From NCBI RefSeq assembly GCF_003024675.1, contig NZ_PYLP01000006.1, forward strand, positions 1-64,000: a stretch of 64,000 bases of DNA. Direction: 5' to 3'. This document shows positions 52,733 through 60,741 of this stretch, piece after piece (within the stretch, counting starts at the first letter, position 1; every line of letters starts with the position of its first letter). The translations under genes and the position numbers were made by a program. The stretch comes from Faecalibacillus faecis (lineage in GTDB: Bacteria > Bacillota_I > Bacilli_A > Erysipelotrichales > Coprobacillaceae). Below the pieces are notes generated by a model that was not told the DNA's origin, did not search any database, and worked only from the letters and a program-made list of their open reading frames with translations.

Positions 52733-53428
52733 ATGAAAGAAATAAAAAGAGGAATGAAAAATGGAATACCAATTGCTTTAGGCTATTTATCTGTGTCCTT
52801 TTCTTTTGGAGCGATTGCTGTATCAATGGGATTTAGTGTGATACAAGCAGTTTTGATCTCGCTATTGAATCTTACTTCAGCAGGGCAATTTGCTTCACTA
52901 GGAATTATTGCCGGACAAGGAACGTATTTAGAAATGGCTATTGTGGAATTGACCGTGAATATTCGTTATGCGTTTATGTCACTTTCACTTTCCCAAAAAG
53001 TAGATGAAAAGTTTAAAGGAATTTATAAATGGCTCTTAAGCTTTTTTATTACCGATGAAATCTTTGCCTTATCGATGCTTGAAGAAAATGTGAGTCGTAC
53101 TTACTTCTTTGGGCTTGCTTCGATTTCTACGGCAGGATGGATGCTTGGAACAACCTTAGGGGCAATGCTTGGCTCTATTGTACCTACGGTCATTAGTAAT
53201 GCTTTATCAATTGCTTTATACGCAATGTTTATCGCAATTATTATTCCAGGAATGAAAAAAGATAAAAATATAATAAAAGTAGTAGCTCTTGCAATTATTA
53301 TCCGTTCAGGTTTTTACTACTTACCCATCATCAATCAATTATCAAGTGGTTTTGCGATGACGATTTCAGCTCTTACAAGTGCTTTTATAGGCGCTGTGTT
53401 ATTTAATAAGGGGGAAGCACATGGATAA
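52733..53428 (+). CDS. azlC: Branched-chain amino acid exporter large subunit AzlC
   Basis: 231 aa from ATG 52733. Typical AzlC start MKEIKRGMKNGIPIALGYLSVSFSFGAIAVSMGFS, then about five TM helices; VNIRYAFMSLSLSQ is the conserved segment. Together with AzlD it exports branched-chain amino acids or analogues. The -10 TATAAT (52718-52723) lies only 9 bp before the ATG and no Shine-Dalgarno is seen, so the mRNA may be leaderless. Overlaps azlD by 8 bp. Confidence 0.88.
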   Translation: MKEIKRGMKNGIPIALGYLSVSFSFGAIAVSMGFSVIQAVLISLLNLTSAGQFASLGIIAGQGTYLEMAIVELTVNIRYAFMSLSLSQKVDEKFKGIYKWLLSFFITDEIFALSMLEENVSRTYFFGLASISTAGWMLGTTLGAMLGSIVPTVISNALSIALYAMFIAIIIPGMKKDKNIIKVVALAIIIRSGFYYLPIINQLSSGFAMTISALTSAFIGAVLFNKGEAHG

Positions 53429-53726
53429 ACAGTTTTATATTTATTTAGCAATCATGTCGTTTATTACTTATGCTATTCGTGCGATACCACTTGTCTTTAT
53501 TAATAAAAAAATTACGAACCCAACCATTCAATCCTTTTTGGATTATATTCCTTATACGGTTCTTGCAGCGATGACCTTCCCAGATATTTTTTATTCAACA
53601 GGTCATTTGCTTTCTGGAATCGTTGCGACAATCATTATTATTTATGCGTCTTATAAAGAATTAAGTCTCATTCAAGTCGCTTGTATTGGATGTTTTGTTG
53701 TAGTAATGATTGAACTTATTTTGTGA
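53421..53726 (+). CDS. azlD: Branched-chain amino acid exporter small subunit AzlD
   Basis: 101 aa, three TM helices. YLAIMSFITYAIRAIPLVFINKKITNPTIQSFLDYIPYTVLAAMTFPDIFY is the AzlD pattern, with the conserved Pro-rich YIPYTVLAAMTFPD. SD AAGGGGGAAGCAC. A terminator overlaps its stop. Confidence 0.9.
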   Translation: MDKQFYIYLAIMSFITYAIRAIPLVFINKKITNPTIQSFLDYIPYTVLAAMTFPDIFYSTGHLLSGIVATIIIIYASYKELSLIQVACIGCFVVVMIELIL

Positions 53727-53751
53727 TACAATGTATCACATTTTATTTTTT
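53722..53751 (+). terminator. Terminator of azlCD
   Basis: TGTGATAC-AAT-GTATCACA followed by TTTTATTTTT; the azlD TGA is in the stem. Confidence 0.85.
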
Positions 53752-53994
53752 ATGTTTTTAGCACTCGCATCTTGTTATTGTGACGTTGGTTTTGTCTAGT
53801 TTCATATAGTCCCGTAACGCCCTATTTACAAGGGATTCACGGATTTTGAAAATTTGTAGCTGTTCATCAAAAATCGTCATTTTTCAGAAATTTGGGGTCA
53901 AAATTGGCGTCAAATAACCTTGATGTGTATTTTGAATGTCGGCAAAGAAGCTGACTGTGAAATGAAACAATTAAAAGAAAGTGAGGACAATTAA

Positions 53995-54216
53995 ATGAAT
54001 TTCGGACAAAATTTATATCAATGGTTTTTATCAAACGCACAGAGCTTAGTGCTTATGGCGATTGTGGTTATCGGTATCTACTCAGGTTTCAAGCGTGAGT
54101 TTTCCAAACTTATCGTTTTCTTGGTAGTTGCTTTAATTGCTGTCGGATTGGTATTCAATGCTGGTGGTGTGAAAGATGTACTGTTAGAGCTGTTCAATAA
54201 GATTATTGGAGCATAG
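53995..54216 (+). CDS. TcpD-family membrane protein
   Basis: 73 aa. Two TM helices (SLVLMAIVVIGIYSGFK and FSKLIVFLVVALIAVGLVFN), length and pattern of TcpD, a small conjugation protein in Gram-positive elements (family knowledge). Good AGTGAGGACAATTAA ribosome site. No other transfer genes accompany it, so it is a leftover. Bases 53752-53994 upstream hold no gene; they contain element-end-like repeats. Confidence 0.7.
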   Translation: MNFGQNLYQWFLSNAQSLVLMAIVVIGIYSGFKREFSKLIVFLVVALIAVGLVFNAGGVKDVLLELFNKIIGA

Positions 54217-54279
54217 GGGCATATTGAAACGCTGTAAGCTACTTGATATAATTAAGAAAAAAGAGTGGAGGCGTTTTTT

Positions 54280-54822
54280 ATGATGAGATTAGATTTACGT
54301 GATTTACATATAGATATTTTAAAACATAAAACGACTTATGATGTATTTGATTATTCTCATAATGGTATACAATTTAACATTTTGTTTGATGTAAACTGTA
54401 TTCCTTTCAAATTAATTTTTATAAAGAAGAACAGTGGACAATATCTAATTTTAGATGTTTTGGCTGGTTATCAACTAAATACTTATTTAGGCGAGAAATT
54501 AAAAATCTTAAAAGATATGTTGGAATTAAAAAATGGAAAGAGTAAGTTTTCCACAAACCAATTTTTTGAAGAATTTAACAAAAAGATACCTCATACTATT
54601 CAGAATAAGAAATTGTCTAAAGCAACAATTAGTCATGTATATCATTGTGAAGAAAATGAAAAAATTTATATTCGTGAATTGCGTAATTGGGATAAATATC
54701 CAGAATTAGGAAAACACGCTACAAAAGAAAACAAGGAAAAAACAAGATTATTATATCCAGATATTTATGAAGAAATAAAGGATAAAAATATTAGTGTGTT
54801 TTATACTGATAAAGAAAAATAG
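54280..54822 (+). CDS. DUF6037-family protein
   Basis: 180 aa from ATG 54280 (AGTGGAGGCG upstream). The pattern NGIQFNILFDVNCIPFKLIFIKKNSGQYLILDVLAGYQL, then KFSTNQFFEEFNKKIPH, is that of DUF6037 proteins, which are scattered on mobile elements in Firmicutes. Function unknown. Looks intact, has its own ribosome site and a strong terminator, so it may still be expressed as cargo. Confidence 0.6.
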   Translation: MMRLDLRDLHIDILKHKTTYDVFDYSHNGIQFNILFDVNCIPFKLIFIKKNSGQYLILDVLAGYQLNTYLGEKLKILKDMLELKNGKSKFSTNQFFEEFNKKIPHTIQNKKLSKATISHVYHCEENEKIYIRELRNWDKYPELGKHATKENKEKTRLLYPDIYEEIKDKNISVFYTDKEK

Positions 54823-54860
54823 AGAAAAGCAGTTGGTCTTAGGATTGACTGCTTTTCTCT
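54823..54860 (+). terminator. Terminator after DUF6037 gene
   Basis: AGAAAAGCAGT pairs with ACTGCTTTTCT over a 14-nt loop, immediately after the stop codon. Confidence 0.8.
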
Positions 54861-54888
54861 TACCAAAATTTCAGATTGGAGTGATTAC

Positions 54889-55185
54889 ATGAACGATATT
54901 TTTAAAGATATGCAGGCAAAAGTCGGCTGTGAATACATATCTGACCTGCCCTCTTACAAGCGTAAGGTGTGGCAGGAAATGAAACGATTGAACCCTGCTG
55001 ATTATGAAGAAAAACAGTTAGAAGATTTTTCAAAGTATGTGTTTGGTATGTCGTACCAGACCATAAAGGATGTGATGAAACAACAGAAAGGACGTGAAGA
55101 ACAATGCAAGAAACAAGGGTGCTGGTGGAAACGAGAGGAACAACTGACGAAGAAACAACATCATATTGGTTCGACCTGCCGATAG
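54889..55185 (+). CDS. Hypothetical ICE protein, 98 aa, possibly truncated
   Basis: NDIFKDMQAKVGCEYISDLPSYKRKVWQEMKRLNPADYEEKQLEDFSKYVFGMSYQ, then a basic Gln/Lys-rich end. This small-gene style is common beside ardA in ICEs. Last 80 bp overlap the ArdA-like frame, normal for these elements. Function unknown. Confidence 0.5.
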   Translation: MNDIFKDMQAKVGCEYISDLPSYKRKVWQEMKRLNPADYEEKQLEDFSKYVFGMSYQTIKDVMKQQKGREEQCKKQGCWWKREEQLTKKQHHIGSTCR

Positions 55186-55430
55186 ATGTTGCAGAGTTTG
55201 AAGAAAAGTTAGGTATCGGTGCAGAAAGTCAAGAGTACCACATTATCGAAAAGGTACTGCCCTTTGCTGATGAAGTCCACGAACATACAAGAGTGTACAA
55301 GCTCAACGAATTAGATTTTATGTACCTCCAGCTTTCGAGCGATATGCAGGAGGAATATACAGCACTTGGTTCGAACAAAAAAGAATACAACAATGGAAAA
55401 AAGAGGATTATGAAATTATTTATCCATTAG
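55104..55430 (+). pseudogene. ArdA antirestriction protein, N-terminal fragment
   Basis: TRGTTDEETTSYWFDLPIDVAEFEEKLGIGAESQEYHIIEKVLPFADEVHEHTRVYKLNELDFMYLQLS resembles the first ArdA domain (DNA-mimic inhibitor of type I restriction). The similarity ends after EEYTAL (about residue 88), where unrelated codons lead to a stop; a full ArdA is ~165 aa or more. A deletion junction is thus near 55370. Another frame past the junction contains WKKEDYEIIYPLEYYE, a further fragment. Confidence 0.65.
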
Positions 55431-55474
55431 AATATTATGAAAAAGAAAGCAAAAAGGACATCTCTATGGATTGA

Positions 55475-55711
55475 TTGATCAAGAAACGAATCAACTTGTA
55501 TGTGGAGCTGTTACCGAAGTTTTCAGCTCATGTCATGCGACATACCGCCTGCACCAGAATGGCAGGGTGCCGTATGGATGTAAAGGTTCTTCAATATATT
55601 ATGGGACACGCTCATATAGATGTAACAAAGGAAGTGTATAACCATATCGGAGAGCTGACAAGGATTGAAAAAGAGGTTGCAAGACTGGATAGCATGGCGT
55701 TAAACGCTTGA
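55475..55711 (+). pseudogene. Tyrosine integrase, C-terminal fragment (Tn916-like style)
   Basis: FSAHVMRHTACTRMAGCRMDVKVLQYIMGHAHIDVTKEVYNHI carries the His-x-x-Arg motif (HVMRHTA), the GHAH box and catalytic Tyr (VYNHI). The N-terminal arm- and core-binding domains and first catalytic Arg are missing. The annotated start is arbitrary. Followed by an inverted repeat TTGACACCAG/CTGGTGTCAA and the right end repeats of the element. Confidence 0.8.
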
Positions 55712-55832
55712 CACCAGAAAAACAAAAACTGGTGTCAAATTGGTGTCAAAATCGAAAAAATCACAATTTCAAAAGAAATAAGATACTGCAAACCATTGAT
55801 TTTAAAGGGTTTGCAAAAAAATATAAAAAATA

Positions 55833-55875
55833 TTAGCACTCACCTCTTGACAGTGCTAAAACCAAGAGCTATAAT
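55833..55875 (+). promoter_or_regulatory. CIRCE operator and promoter of hsp20
   Basis: TTAGCACTC (55833-55841), 9-bp spacer, CAGTGCTAA (55851-55859): the HrcA-binding CIRCE element with one mismatch in the second arm. A consensus promoter overlaps it: TTGACA (55847-55852), 17 bp, TATAAT (55870-55875). This predicts heat-shock control by HrcA. The 111-nt leader to the ATG has no gene. Confidence 0.9.
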
Positions 55876-55986
55876 GTATTTAGAAATTAGGAAAGGTATT
55901 AATAAAGAACCTAGTTTCAAGAGTTAACACCGCTTGAAGTAACGATGCTAATGACTAAGCATTTATATTGAAAGGGGAAATGACTT

Positions 55987-56427
55987 ATGATGATGCCTAG
56001 CTTATTTACAGAAAACTTATTTGATGATTTCTTTAATGATTTCGATGAAGATTTCTTTGGAAAGAAAAATCCATTATATGGAAAACATGCAAGAAATATG
56101 ATGAAGACAGATGTCAGGGAAACTGATACGACTTATGAAGTAGATGTTGACTTACCAGGCTTCAAGAAAGAAGATATCAATGTCAACTATGAAAATGGAT
56201 ATTTGACAATATCAACAAGTAAAGGCTTGGATAAAGATGAAAAAGACAAAGATGGACATTATATCCGACAAGAAAGATATGTTGGAAATATGACACGAAG
56301 CTTCTATTTAGGAGATATCCCAAAAGAAGATATCAAAGCTAAATATGAAGGAGGAGTACTTCGTTTATCAGTACCTAAATCAGATATGAAACAAATTGAA
56401 AACACAAGTACAATTATGATTGAATAA
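55987..56427 (+). CDS. hsp20: Small heat shock protein Hsp20
   Basis: 146 aa. Short N-terminal part rich in Phe/Asp (LFDDFFNDFDEDFFGKK), alpha-crystallin domain (about 40-140) with VDLPGFKKEDINVNYENGYLTIS, IRQERYVGNMTRSFYLG and the AKYEGGVLRLSVPK closing strand. An ATP-independent holdase. Controlled by CIRCE, an HrcA rather than CtsR arrangement. SD GAAAGGGGAAATGACTT. Confidence 0.95.
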   Translation: MMMPSLFTENLFDDFFNDFDEDFFGKKNPLYGKHARNMMKTDVRETDTTYEVDVDLPGFKKEDINVNYENGYLTISTSKGLDKDEKDKDGHYIRQERYVGNMTRSFYLGDIPKEDIKAKYEGGVLRLSVPKSDMKQIENTSTIMIE

Positions 56428-56439
56428 AAGATGTAAGGG

Positions 56440-56470
56440 TGAAATCTTCAAAAGATTTCATCTTTTTTTT
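56440..56470 (+). terminator. Terminator of hsp20
   Basis: TGAAATCTT-CAA-AAGATTTCA followed by a T-run. Confidence 0.85.
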
Positions 56471-56516
56471 GTTTATAGGATATACTAAAGAAAATAAATT
56501 TTAAGAGGTGACGAAA

Positions 56517-57526
56517 ATGTTATCGTCAAAAAGAGTCGTCCTTCCCTTAGTGGGAAGTTTCTTTTTGCCAGGAAAAGCAAAAGAAACAATTGAAGAAATA
56601 GAAGATCAAGAACTTGCACAAATTGCTTGGGCTGAGTATTATTTCTTTTCTGCAAAAGCCAAAGAATGTGTAGAAATCGTAGAAAAATACTTAAATCATG
56701 AAGATGTTATATTACGCTTATCGGCAGACATGCTCTATACATTTTCTAATTTAACTTTAGGAGATGCCTTTGCTGCACAATGTGCCAGAGAAGACGTTTA
56801 TCGATGTTTCGAAAAAATAATGAAAGAAAATACCCCTATAGAAGAAAAAGCTTCTTGTGTATTTGCTTATTATGTTATTAGTATTTTTATACATATTCCC
56901 CTCAAGAAGAAATACCACCTTTAGAACAATATATTTCCTATTTACCTATAGGGCAACGTTTATTCGCAATCAGTTTACTAGCTCATCAAACCTATTTAAA
57001 ACAAGAATATGCAAAAGCAAAAGGAATTGTTCAAGGAGCGTTTTTTATGGCAGATGGTATTTATCCCATTGCGATGACTTATTTAAATTGTGTACAAGCA
57101 ATGTGTCAAATCAATTTAAAAGAACAAGAAGAAGCTATTCAATCAGTTGATTATGCATGGCAAAGAGCTAAACTTGATGGATTTATGGAACCTTTTATTG
57201 AATATCATGGATTACTTCAAGGGGTTTTGGAAGTATGTATTCGAAAAAAGGAACCTGATGTTTATAAAAAACTCATGGATGGAGTAATCGCTTTTAGTCG
57301 AGGTTGGATGAAAATTCATAATCCTAAGATGCAAAAAGAAGTAACAGATCTTTTAACGCCTTTGGAATTTTCAATTGCCATGTTAGCTTGTCGCGATTGG
57401 ACAAATCAAGAGATTGCTGAACATTTAGGATTATCGGTTAACACAGTAAAACACTATGTTTCGGGAATTTTAGAAAAATTAAATATTGATAAACGTGATA
57501 AAATTAAAGATTTTGTTAATCAATAA
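56517..57526 (+). pseudogene. LuxR-type HTH regulator with one-base frameshift
   Basis: The N-terminal TPR-like helical part is read from ATG 56517 (AAGAGGTGACGAAA) to about 56900, then the frame is lost; the rest continues in the -1 frame (PQEEIPPLEQYISYLPIGQRLFAISLLAHQ...) to a complete LuxR HTH at the end (LTPLEFSIAMLACRDWTNQEIAEHLGLSVNTVKHYVSGILEKL). The switch falls in a CCCC run (56898-56901); one more C restores an open frame of ~337 residues. MalT-like regulators have this layout. A recent mutation or base-calling error; downstream half could start at ATG 57047. Confidence 0.82.
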
Positions 57527-57577
57527 AAAGTGTCCATAAAAAAATAGGCACTTTTTCATTTTCTTAAGTGCCTATCA
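57527..57577 (+). terminator. Overlapping hairpins after the LuxR-like gene
   Basis: AAAAGTG...CACTTTT (57527-57556) followed by T residues, and an alternative perfect stem ATAGGCACTT/AAGTGCCTAT (57550-57575). The two share a strand and exclude one another. The first is a normal terminator. Confidence 0.65.
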
Positions 57578-57627
57578 ATAAAATAATTCTAATGATAAAA
57601 TTTAAGAAAAGGAAGGGAGAAAGAATT

Positions 57628-58845
57628 ATGAAAAAATTGCTGAGTTTTTTACTTTCTTTAAGTGTGTTATTTATATTTATGATACCAATTAATGCAATGA
57701 ATATTTTTATTGATTTAAAAATTATAGGTGAAACAGATTTAACACTTGAGGTTGAATCAGGGGATAGTATTGATAATGTTAAACAAAAAATTCAAGATAA
57801 AAAAGGTTTTCCTCCTGATCAACAATATCTCTATTTTAATGATCAACTTCTAGAAGATGGAAGAACATTAGCTGATTATAATATCCAAAAAGAAAGTAAA
57901 CTGTGTTTATTATTAAGGATGGTAAAAGAACCAATTTCTAATTTAAAAGAAGGTAAATATGAAGAAAATAAAACAATTCAACTTGCTTCTAAAACAATAG
58001 GGGCAACAATCTATTATACGATGGATGGAAGCATGCCAAGTAAAACAACCGGTATAAAATACACAGAGCCAATAAATCTTATAGGAGGAGTAGGCAAAAA
58101 TACATCTATTACAATTAAAGCTATAGCTACTAAAGAAGGAATGCAAAAGAGTCAAGTAAGTACATTTGTTTATACAATAAGTATTCCTGCTGCTGATTAT
58201 AGTCGAGTTAATGAAGCTATTTCTAGGGTAAATTCTATAGATAAAGAATTATATGAAAATTATAATAAAGTAGAAAAAGCGCTTTATCAAATTGATTGGA
58301 ACAAAAGTAAACAAGAACAAGCAATAGTAGATAGCTATGCAGATACTATTAATAAAGCGATTGAAGGACTTGTAAAGAAAAACAAAGATTATAAAGTTAC
58401 TGAAGGCGAAGCTTTTGTTAAAGAAAGTGGAAAAGATATTTCAATAAGAATAGATCATGAATATACAGAAAATGTAAAAGTAGAAGTAGATAATCAAGAA
58501 GTTGATAAAGTACATTATAAAGTAACAAAAGGTTCTACAATTTTTACTTTTGGTGATATGTATTTAAATACGCTTGCTGTAGGAATACATCATGTAAAAG
58601 TAACATTTGAAGATGGTATAGCTACAACAACTTTACTCATCAAAGAACAAACAAAAGATGATAATAATAGGAAAGATTCAACATCAAATAATCAAGAAAC
58701 AGTAAAACCAATGGTAAAAGCTGAAAATAAAGAAGAAGTAAAAAAAGTAAAAACAGGGGATGATGAAAATATTATAGGTGTTGTTTTATTATTGATAGGA
58801 AGTTTAGTTGTTTTAACTTATATTAAAAAAAAGAGAATTGAATAA
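57628..58845 (+). CDS. Secreted cell-surface protein with ubiquitin domain
   Basis: 405 aa from ATG 57628 (GGAAGGGAGAAAG upstream). Signal peptide (1-23, ending PINA), then a ubiquitin-like domain (24-98): [17 protein letters not shown] and [16 protein letters not shown] match eukaryotic ubiquitin almost word for word. The Lys63 equivalent is Lys88; the Lys48 and Ile44 equivalents are Gln and Tyr69; the RLRGG tail is replaced by RMVKE, so conjugation is not expected. Next a chitobiase/CHB_HEX-like repeat (about 110-185; [22 protein letters not shown]), a helical FIVAR-like region (190-250), a beta domain (255-340), a polar linker and a C-terminal anchor: TGDDE, a TM helix (382-398) and KKKRIE, a degenerate sortase-type tail without LPxTG. 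Confidence 0.88.
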   Translation: MKKLLSFLLSLSVLFIFMIPINAMNIFIDLKIIGETDLTLEVESGDSIDNVKQKIQDKKGFPPDQQYLYFNDQLLEDGRTLADYNIQKESKLCLLLRMVKEPISNLKEGKYEENKTIQLASKTIGATIYYTMDGSMPSKTTGIKYTEPINLIGGVGKNTSITIKAIATKEGMQKSQVSTFVYTISIPAADYSRVNEAISRVNSIDKELYENYNKVEKALYQIDWNKSKQEQAIVDSYADTINKAIEGLVKKNKDYKVTEGEAFVKESGKDISIRIDHEYTENVKVEVDNQEVDKVHYKVTKGSTIFTFGDMYLNTLAVGIHHVKVTFEDGIATTTLLIKEQTKDDNNRKDSTSNNQETVKPMVKAENKEEVKKVKTGDDENIIGVVLLLIGSLVVLTYIKKKRIE

Positions 58846-58854
58846 AATAAATGA

Positions 58855-58882
58855 TGGCAACTCGAATGAGTTGCTTTTTATA
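58855..58882 (+). terminator. Terminator after the ubiquitin-domain gene
   Basis: GCAACTC-GAAT-GAGTTGC followed by TTTTTA. Confidence 0.85.
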
Positions 58883-58889
58883 TAAATAT

Positions 58890-58936
58890 TTGACATTTAT
58901 AAAGTTATCTATTAAAATAGTTCAAAAATGAACTAT
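58890..58936 (+). promoter_or_regulatory. Promoter and MarR-like operator
   Basis: TTGACA (58890-58895), 17-bp spacer, TAAAAT (58913-58918), then a perfect 8-bp dyad ATAGTTCA-N4-TGAACTAT (58917-58936) over the start site. The AGTTCA half-sites resemble MarR-family operators, so autorepression by the next gene is likely. Confidence 0.75.
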
Positions 58937-58959
58937 CTAAAAATGAAGGAAGTGATAAT

Positions 58960-59385
58960 ATGAATATTGATTTTGCTAGAAAATTAGAACTTGCTTATCA
59001 TCAACAATGTAAAGATCTTTGTAATGAATTTCATCTAAAGCAAACAGGGTTTGATATTTTGATGTTTTTGGGAAATAACCCTCAATATAAACATGCTAAA
59101 GATATTGTGGAAATAAGAAAAATCAAAGCAAACCTTGTTTCAATTCATGTGGATCAGTTAGTTGATCAAGGATATTTATCTAGGATAGATGTTCCAGGAG
59201 ATCGAAGAAAAGTTGAATTAGTTTTGAATAAAAAAGCGAATGATGTTATAAAAAAAGGAAAAGCGTTTCAAAACCATTTCTTTTCTTCACTTTTTTCAGA
59301 TATTGATGAAAAGCATCAAAAGATATTTAAAGAAACATTAGAACTTATGGAAAAAAATATAGATTGTTTATTGGAGGAAAAATAA
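58960..59385 (+). CDS. MarR-family regulator
   Basis: 141 aa. Winged helix with NNPQYKHAKDIVEIRKIKANLVSIHVDQLVDQGYLSRIDVPGDRRKVELVLNKKA; the D-R-R wing is typical of MarR. Long flanking helices for dimerisation. It begins just after a promoter with a dyad and is followed 1 bp later by a TSUP transporter gene, which it probably controls. Confidence 0.85.
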   Translation: MNIDFARKLELAYHQQCKDLCNEFHLKQTGFDILMFLGNNPQYKHAKDIVEIRKIKANLVSIHVDQLVDQGYLSRIDVPGDRRKVELVLNKKANDVIKKGKAFQNHFFSSLFSDIDEKHQKIFKETLELMEKNIDCLLEEK

Positions 59386-59386
59386 A

Positions 59387-60160
59387 TTGGAAACAAATAT
59401 TTTATTTATTATTCTTGTAACCTTTTTTGCTGGAATGGGAGCAGGTCTAGGAACAGGTTTTGCAGGAATGTCAGCGGCTGCTGTTATTAGCCCAATGCTC
59501 ATTGCTTTTTTGAAAATGGACCCTTATATGGCAGTAGGTATTGCTTTGTCATCAGATGTCCTTGCCAGTGCGGTTTCAGCTTATACTTATGGAAAAAATA
59601 AAAATTTAGATATTAGAAATGGTTTATTGATGATGGTAAGTGTACTTATTTTTACGGTAGTAGGTAGTTATGCGGCAAGTCTTTTACCATCTTCAACAAT
59701 GGGAAGTTTTTCAGTTTTTATGACTTTTATTTTAGGAGTTAAATTTATTGTTAGACCAGTAATGACAACGAAAGAGGCGATGAATAATGTTTCTTCTAAA
59801 AAAAGAGCAATCCAATCTATAATTTGTGGAACTTGTATAGGTTTTATTTGCGGTTTTGTTGGAGCAGGTGGAGGCATGATGATGCTTCTTATCTTAACAA
59901 CAGTCATGGGATATGAACTTAAAACAGCAGTAGGTACGAGTGTTTTTATTATGACCTTTACAGCCCTTACCGGAGCTATTTCACATTTTATGATTGGTGG
60001 GCTTCCTAATTTAACAGTATGGATTTTATGTATTATCTTTACTCTTATTTGGGCAAGAATTGCTGCTTTATTTGCGAATAAAGCAACTCCTAAAACCTTA
60101 AATAGAGCAACAGGAATTGTTCTTGTTGTTCTAGGAATTGTTATCTTTTTATTTTCATAA
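59387..60160 (+). CDS. TSUP/TauE-SafE family membrane transporter
   Basis: 257 aa, TTG start (GGAGGAAAAATAAA upstream). About eight TM helices with two internal repeats, each with a glycine-rich signature (GMGAGLGTGFAGMSAAAVISPML and GFVGAGGGMMMLLILTTVMGYELKTAVGTSVFIMTFTAL). The family exports sulfite, sulfoacetate or other small organosulfur anions; the substrate here is unknown. Co-transcribed with the MarR gene. Confidence 0.88.
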   Translation: METNILFIILVTFFAGMGAGLGTGFAGMSAAAVISPMLIAFLKMDPYMAVGIALSSDVLASAVSAYTYGKNKNLDIRNGLLMMVSVLIFTVVGSYAASLLPSSTMGSFSVFMTFILGVKFIVRPVMTTKEAMNNVSSKKRAIQSIICGTCIGFICGFVGAGGGMMMLLILTTVMGYELKTAVGTSVFIMTFTALTGAISHFMIGGLPNLTVWILCIIFTLIWARIAALFANKATPKTLNRATGIVLVVLGIVIFLFS

Positions 60161-60163
60161 TAT

Positions 60164-60192
60164 AAAATTGAGGAATGAATCCTCAATTTTTT
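60164..60192 (+). terminator. Terminator of marR-TSUP operon
   Basis: AAAATTGAGG-AATGAAT-CCTCAATTTT followed by T residues. Confidence 0.85.
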
Positions 60193-60378
60193 ATGCGACA
60201 GGCAGTCGCTTATATGTCATGTTTACAGGAACATGAAATTTTCTATTTACAAATGATTGTTCAAGATAGTTAACTATAAACTTGAAATGCGTCATGGAAG
60301 CTAGAAATCCTGTAGACGAAATATCAGGCCGAAACAAAATATGAACTGAAGGTGCGGCTGATGTTAGTATAAAAACTG
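60193..60378 (+). other. Hairpin-rich non-coding segment before IS3 relic
   Basis: No gene. Four short stems in a row: GCGAC/GTCGC (60195-60209), CATGT/ACATG (60218-60235), TTCAAG/CTTGAA (60260-60286) and CCTG/CAGG (60309-60328), with GACGAAATATC and GCCGAAAC segments that recall group II intron domain I loops. Possibly a truncated intron or other structured RNA; assignment not certain. Confidence 0.35.
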
Positions 60379-60450
60379 TACAAGTTAAATGGAAGAATTA
60401 AACATCATTTGGTACAATGTCATAAGTAAAAAAAGAAATGGAGAAAGACT

Positions 60451-60741
60451 ATGACAAAACCAGTATTTGATGATGAATTTAAACAAGGTGTTGTAGATTA
60501 TGCTAACCAACATCCTGAAGAATCCAAAGTTTCTATTGCTAAAAGATTTGGTATTGCAGACAGTACAATTCATAAATGGATAAAAGATGCAAACAACAAT
60601 GGCAATAAAATTGAATCTCGAGGATCCGGTAATTTTTCTAGTGATGAGGCTAAAGAAATTGCAAGATTAAGAAAAGAATTAAAAGATACACAGGATGCGT
60701 TAGAAGTGTTAAAAAAGGCCATTGGCATACTGGGAAAATAA
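60451..60741 (+). CDS. IS3-family transposase OrfA
   Basis: 96 aa. HTH_Tnp_1 domain (DEFKQGVVDYANQHPEESKVSIAKRFGIADSTIHKWIKD) and a leucine zipper (EIARLRKELKDTQDALEVLKKAIGIL). The IS3 frameshift site A_AAA_AAG is at 60711-60717, after which the -1 frame enters orfB. Confidence 0.9.
   Translation: MTKPVFDDEFKQGVVDYANQHPEESKVSIAKRFGIADSTIHKWIKDANNNGNKIESRGSGNFSSDEAKEIARLRKELKDTQDALEVLKKAIGILGK

Larger units (their letters stand above)
53752..55760. mobile_element. Collapsed conjugative element (scar)
   Basis: About 2 kb of conjugation-associated debris between azlCD and hsp20: a TcpD-like gene, DUF6037 gene, unknown gene, ArdA N-terminal fragment and the last ~75 codons of a tyrosine integrase. 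Direct repeat-like ends flank it: GGGTCAAAATTGGCGTCAAAT (53895-53915) and GGTGTCAAATTGGTGTCAAA (55731-55750). Codon and base use in 54900-55700 is more GC-rich than the host. Internal deletion of an ICE is the simplest explanation. Confidence 0.7.

Noticed and set aside
53895-55750. GTCAAA repeats as att sites of the 41-kb prophage
   Set aside because: They bracket the separate ICE scar, not the phage, and differ from the phage end repeats.
57628-58845. Eukaryotic contamination as the source of the ubiquitin-like sequence
   Set aside because: The frame has a bacterial signal peptide, Shine-Dalgarno, terminator, AT-rich codon use like its neighbours and typical bacterial surface domains.
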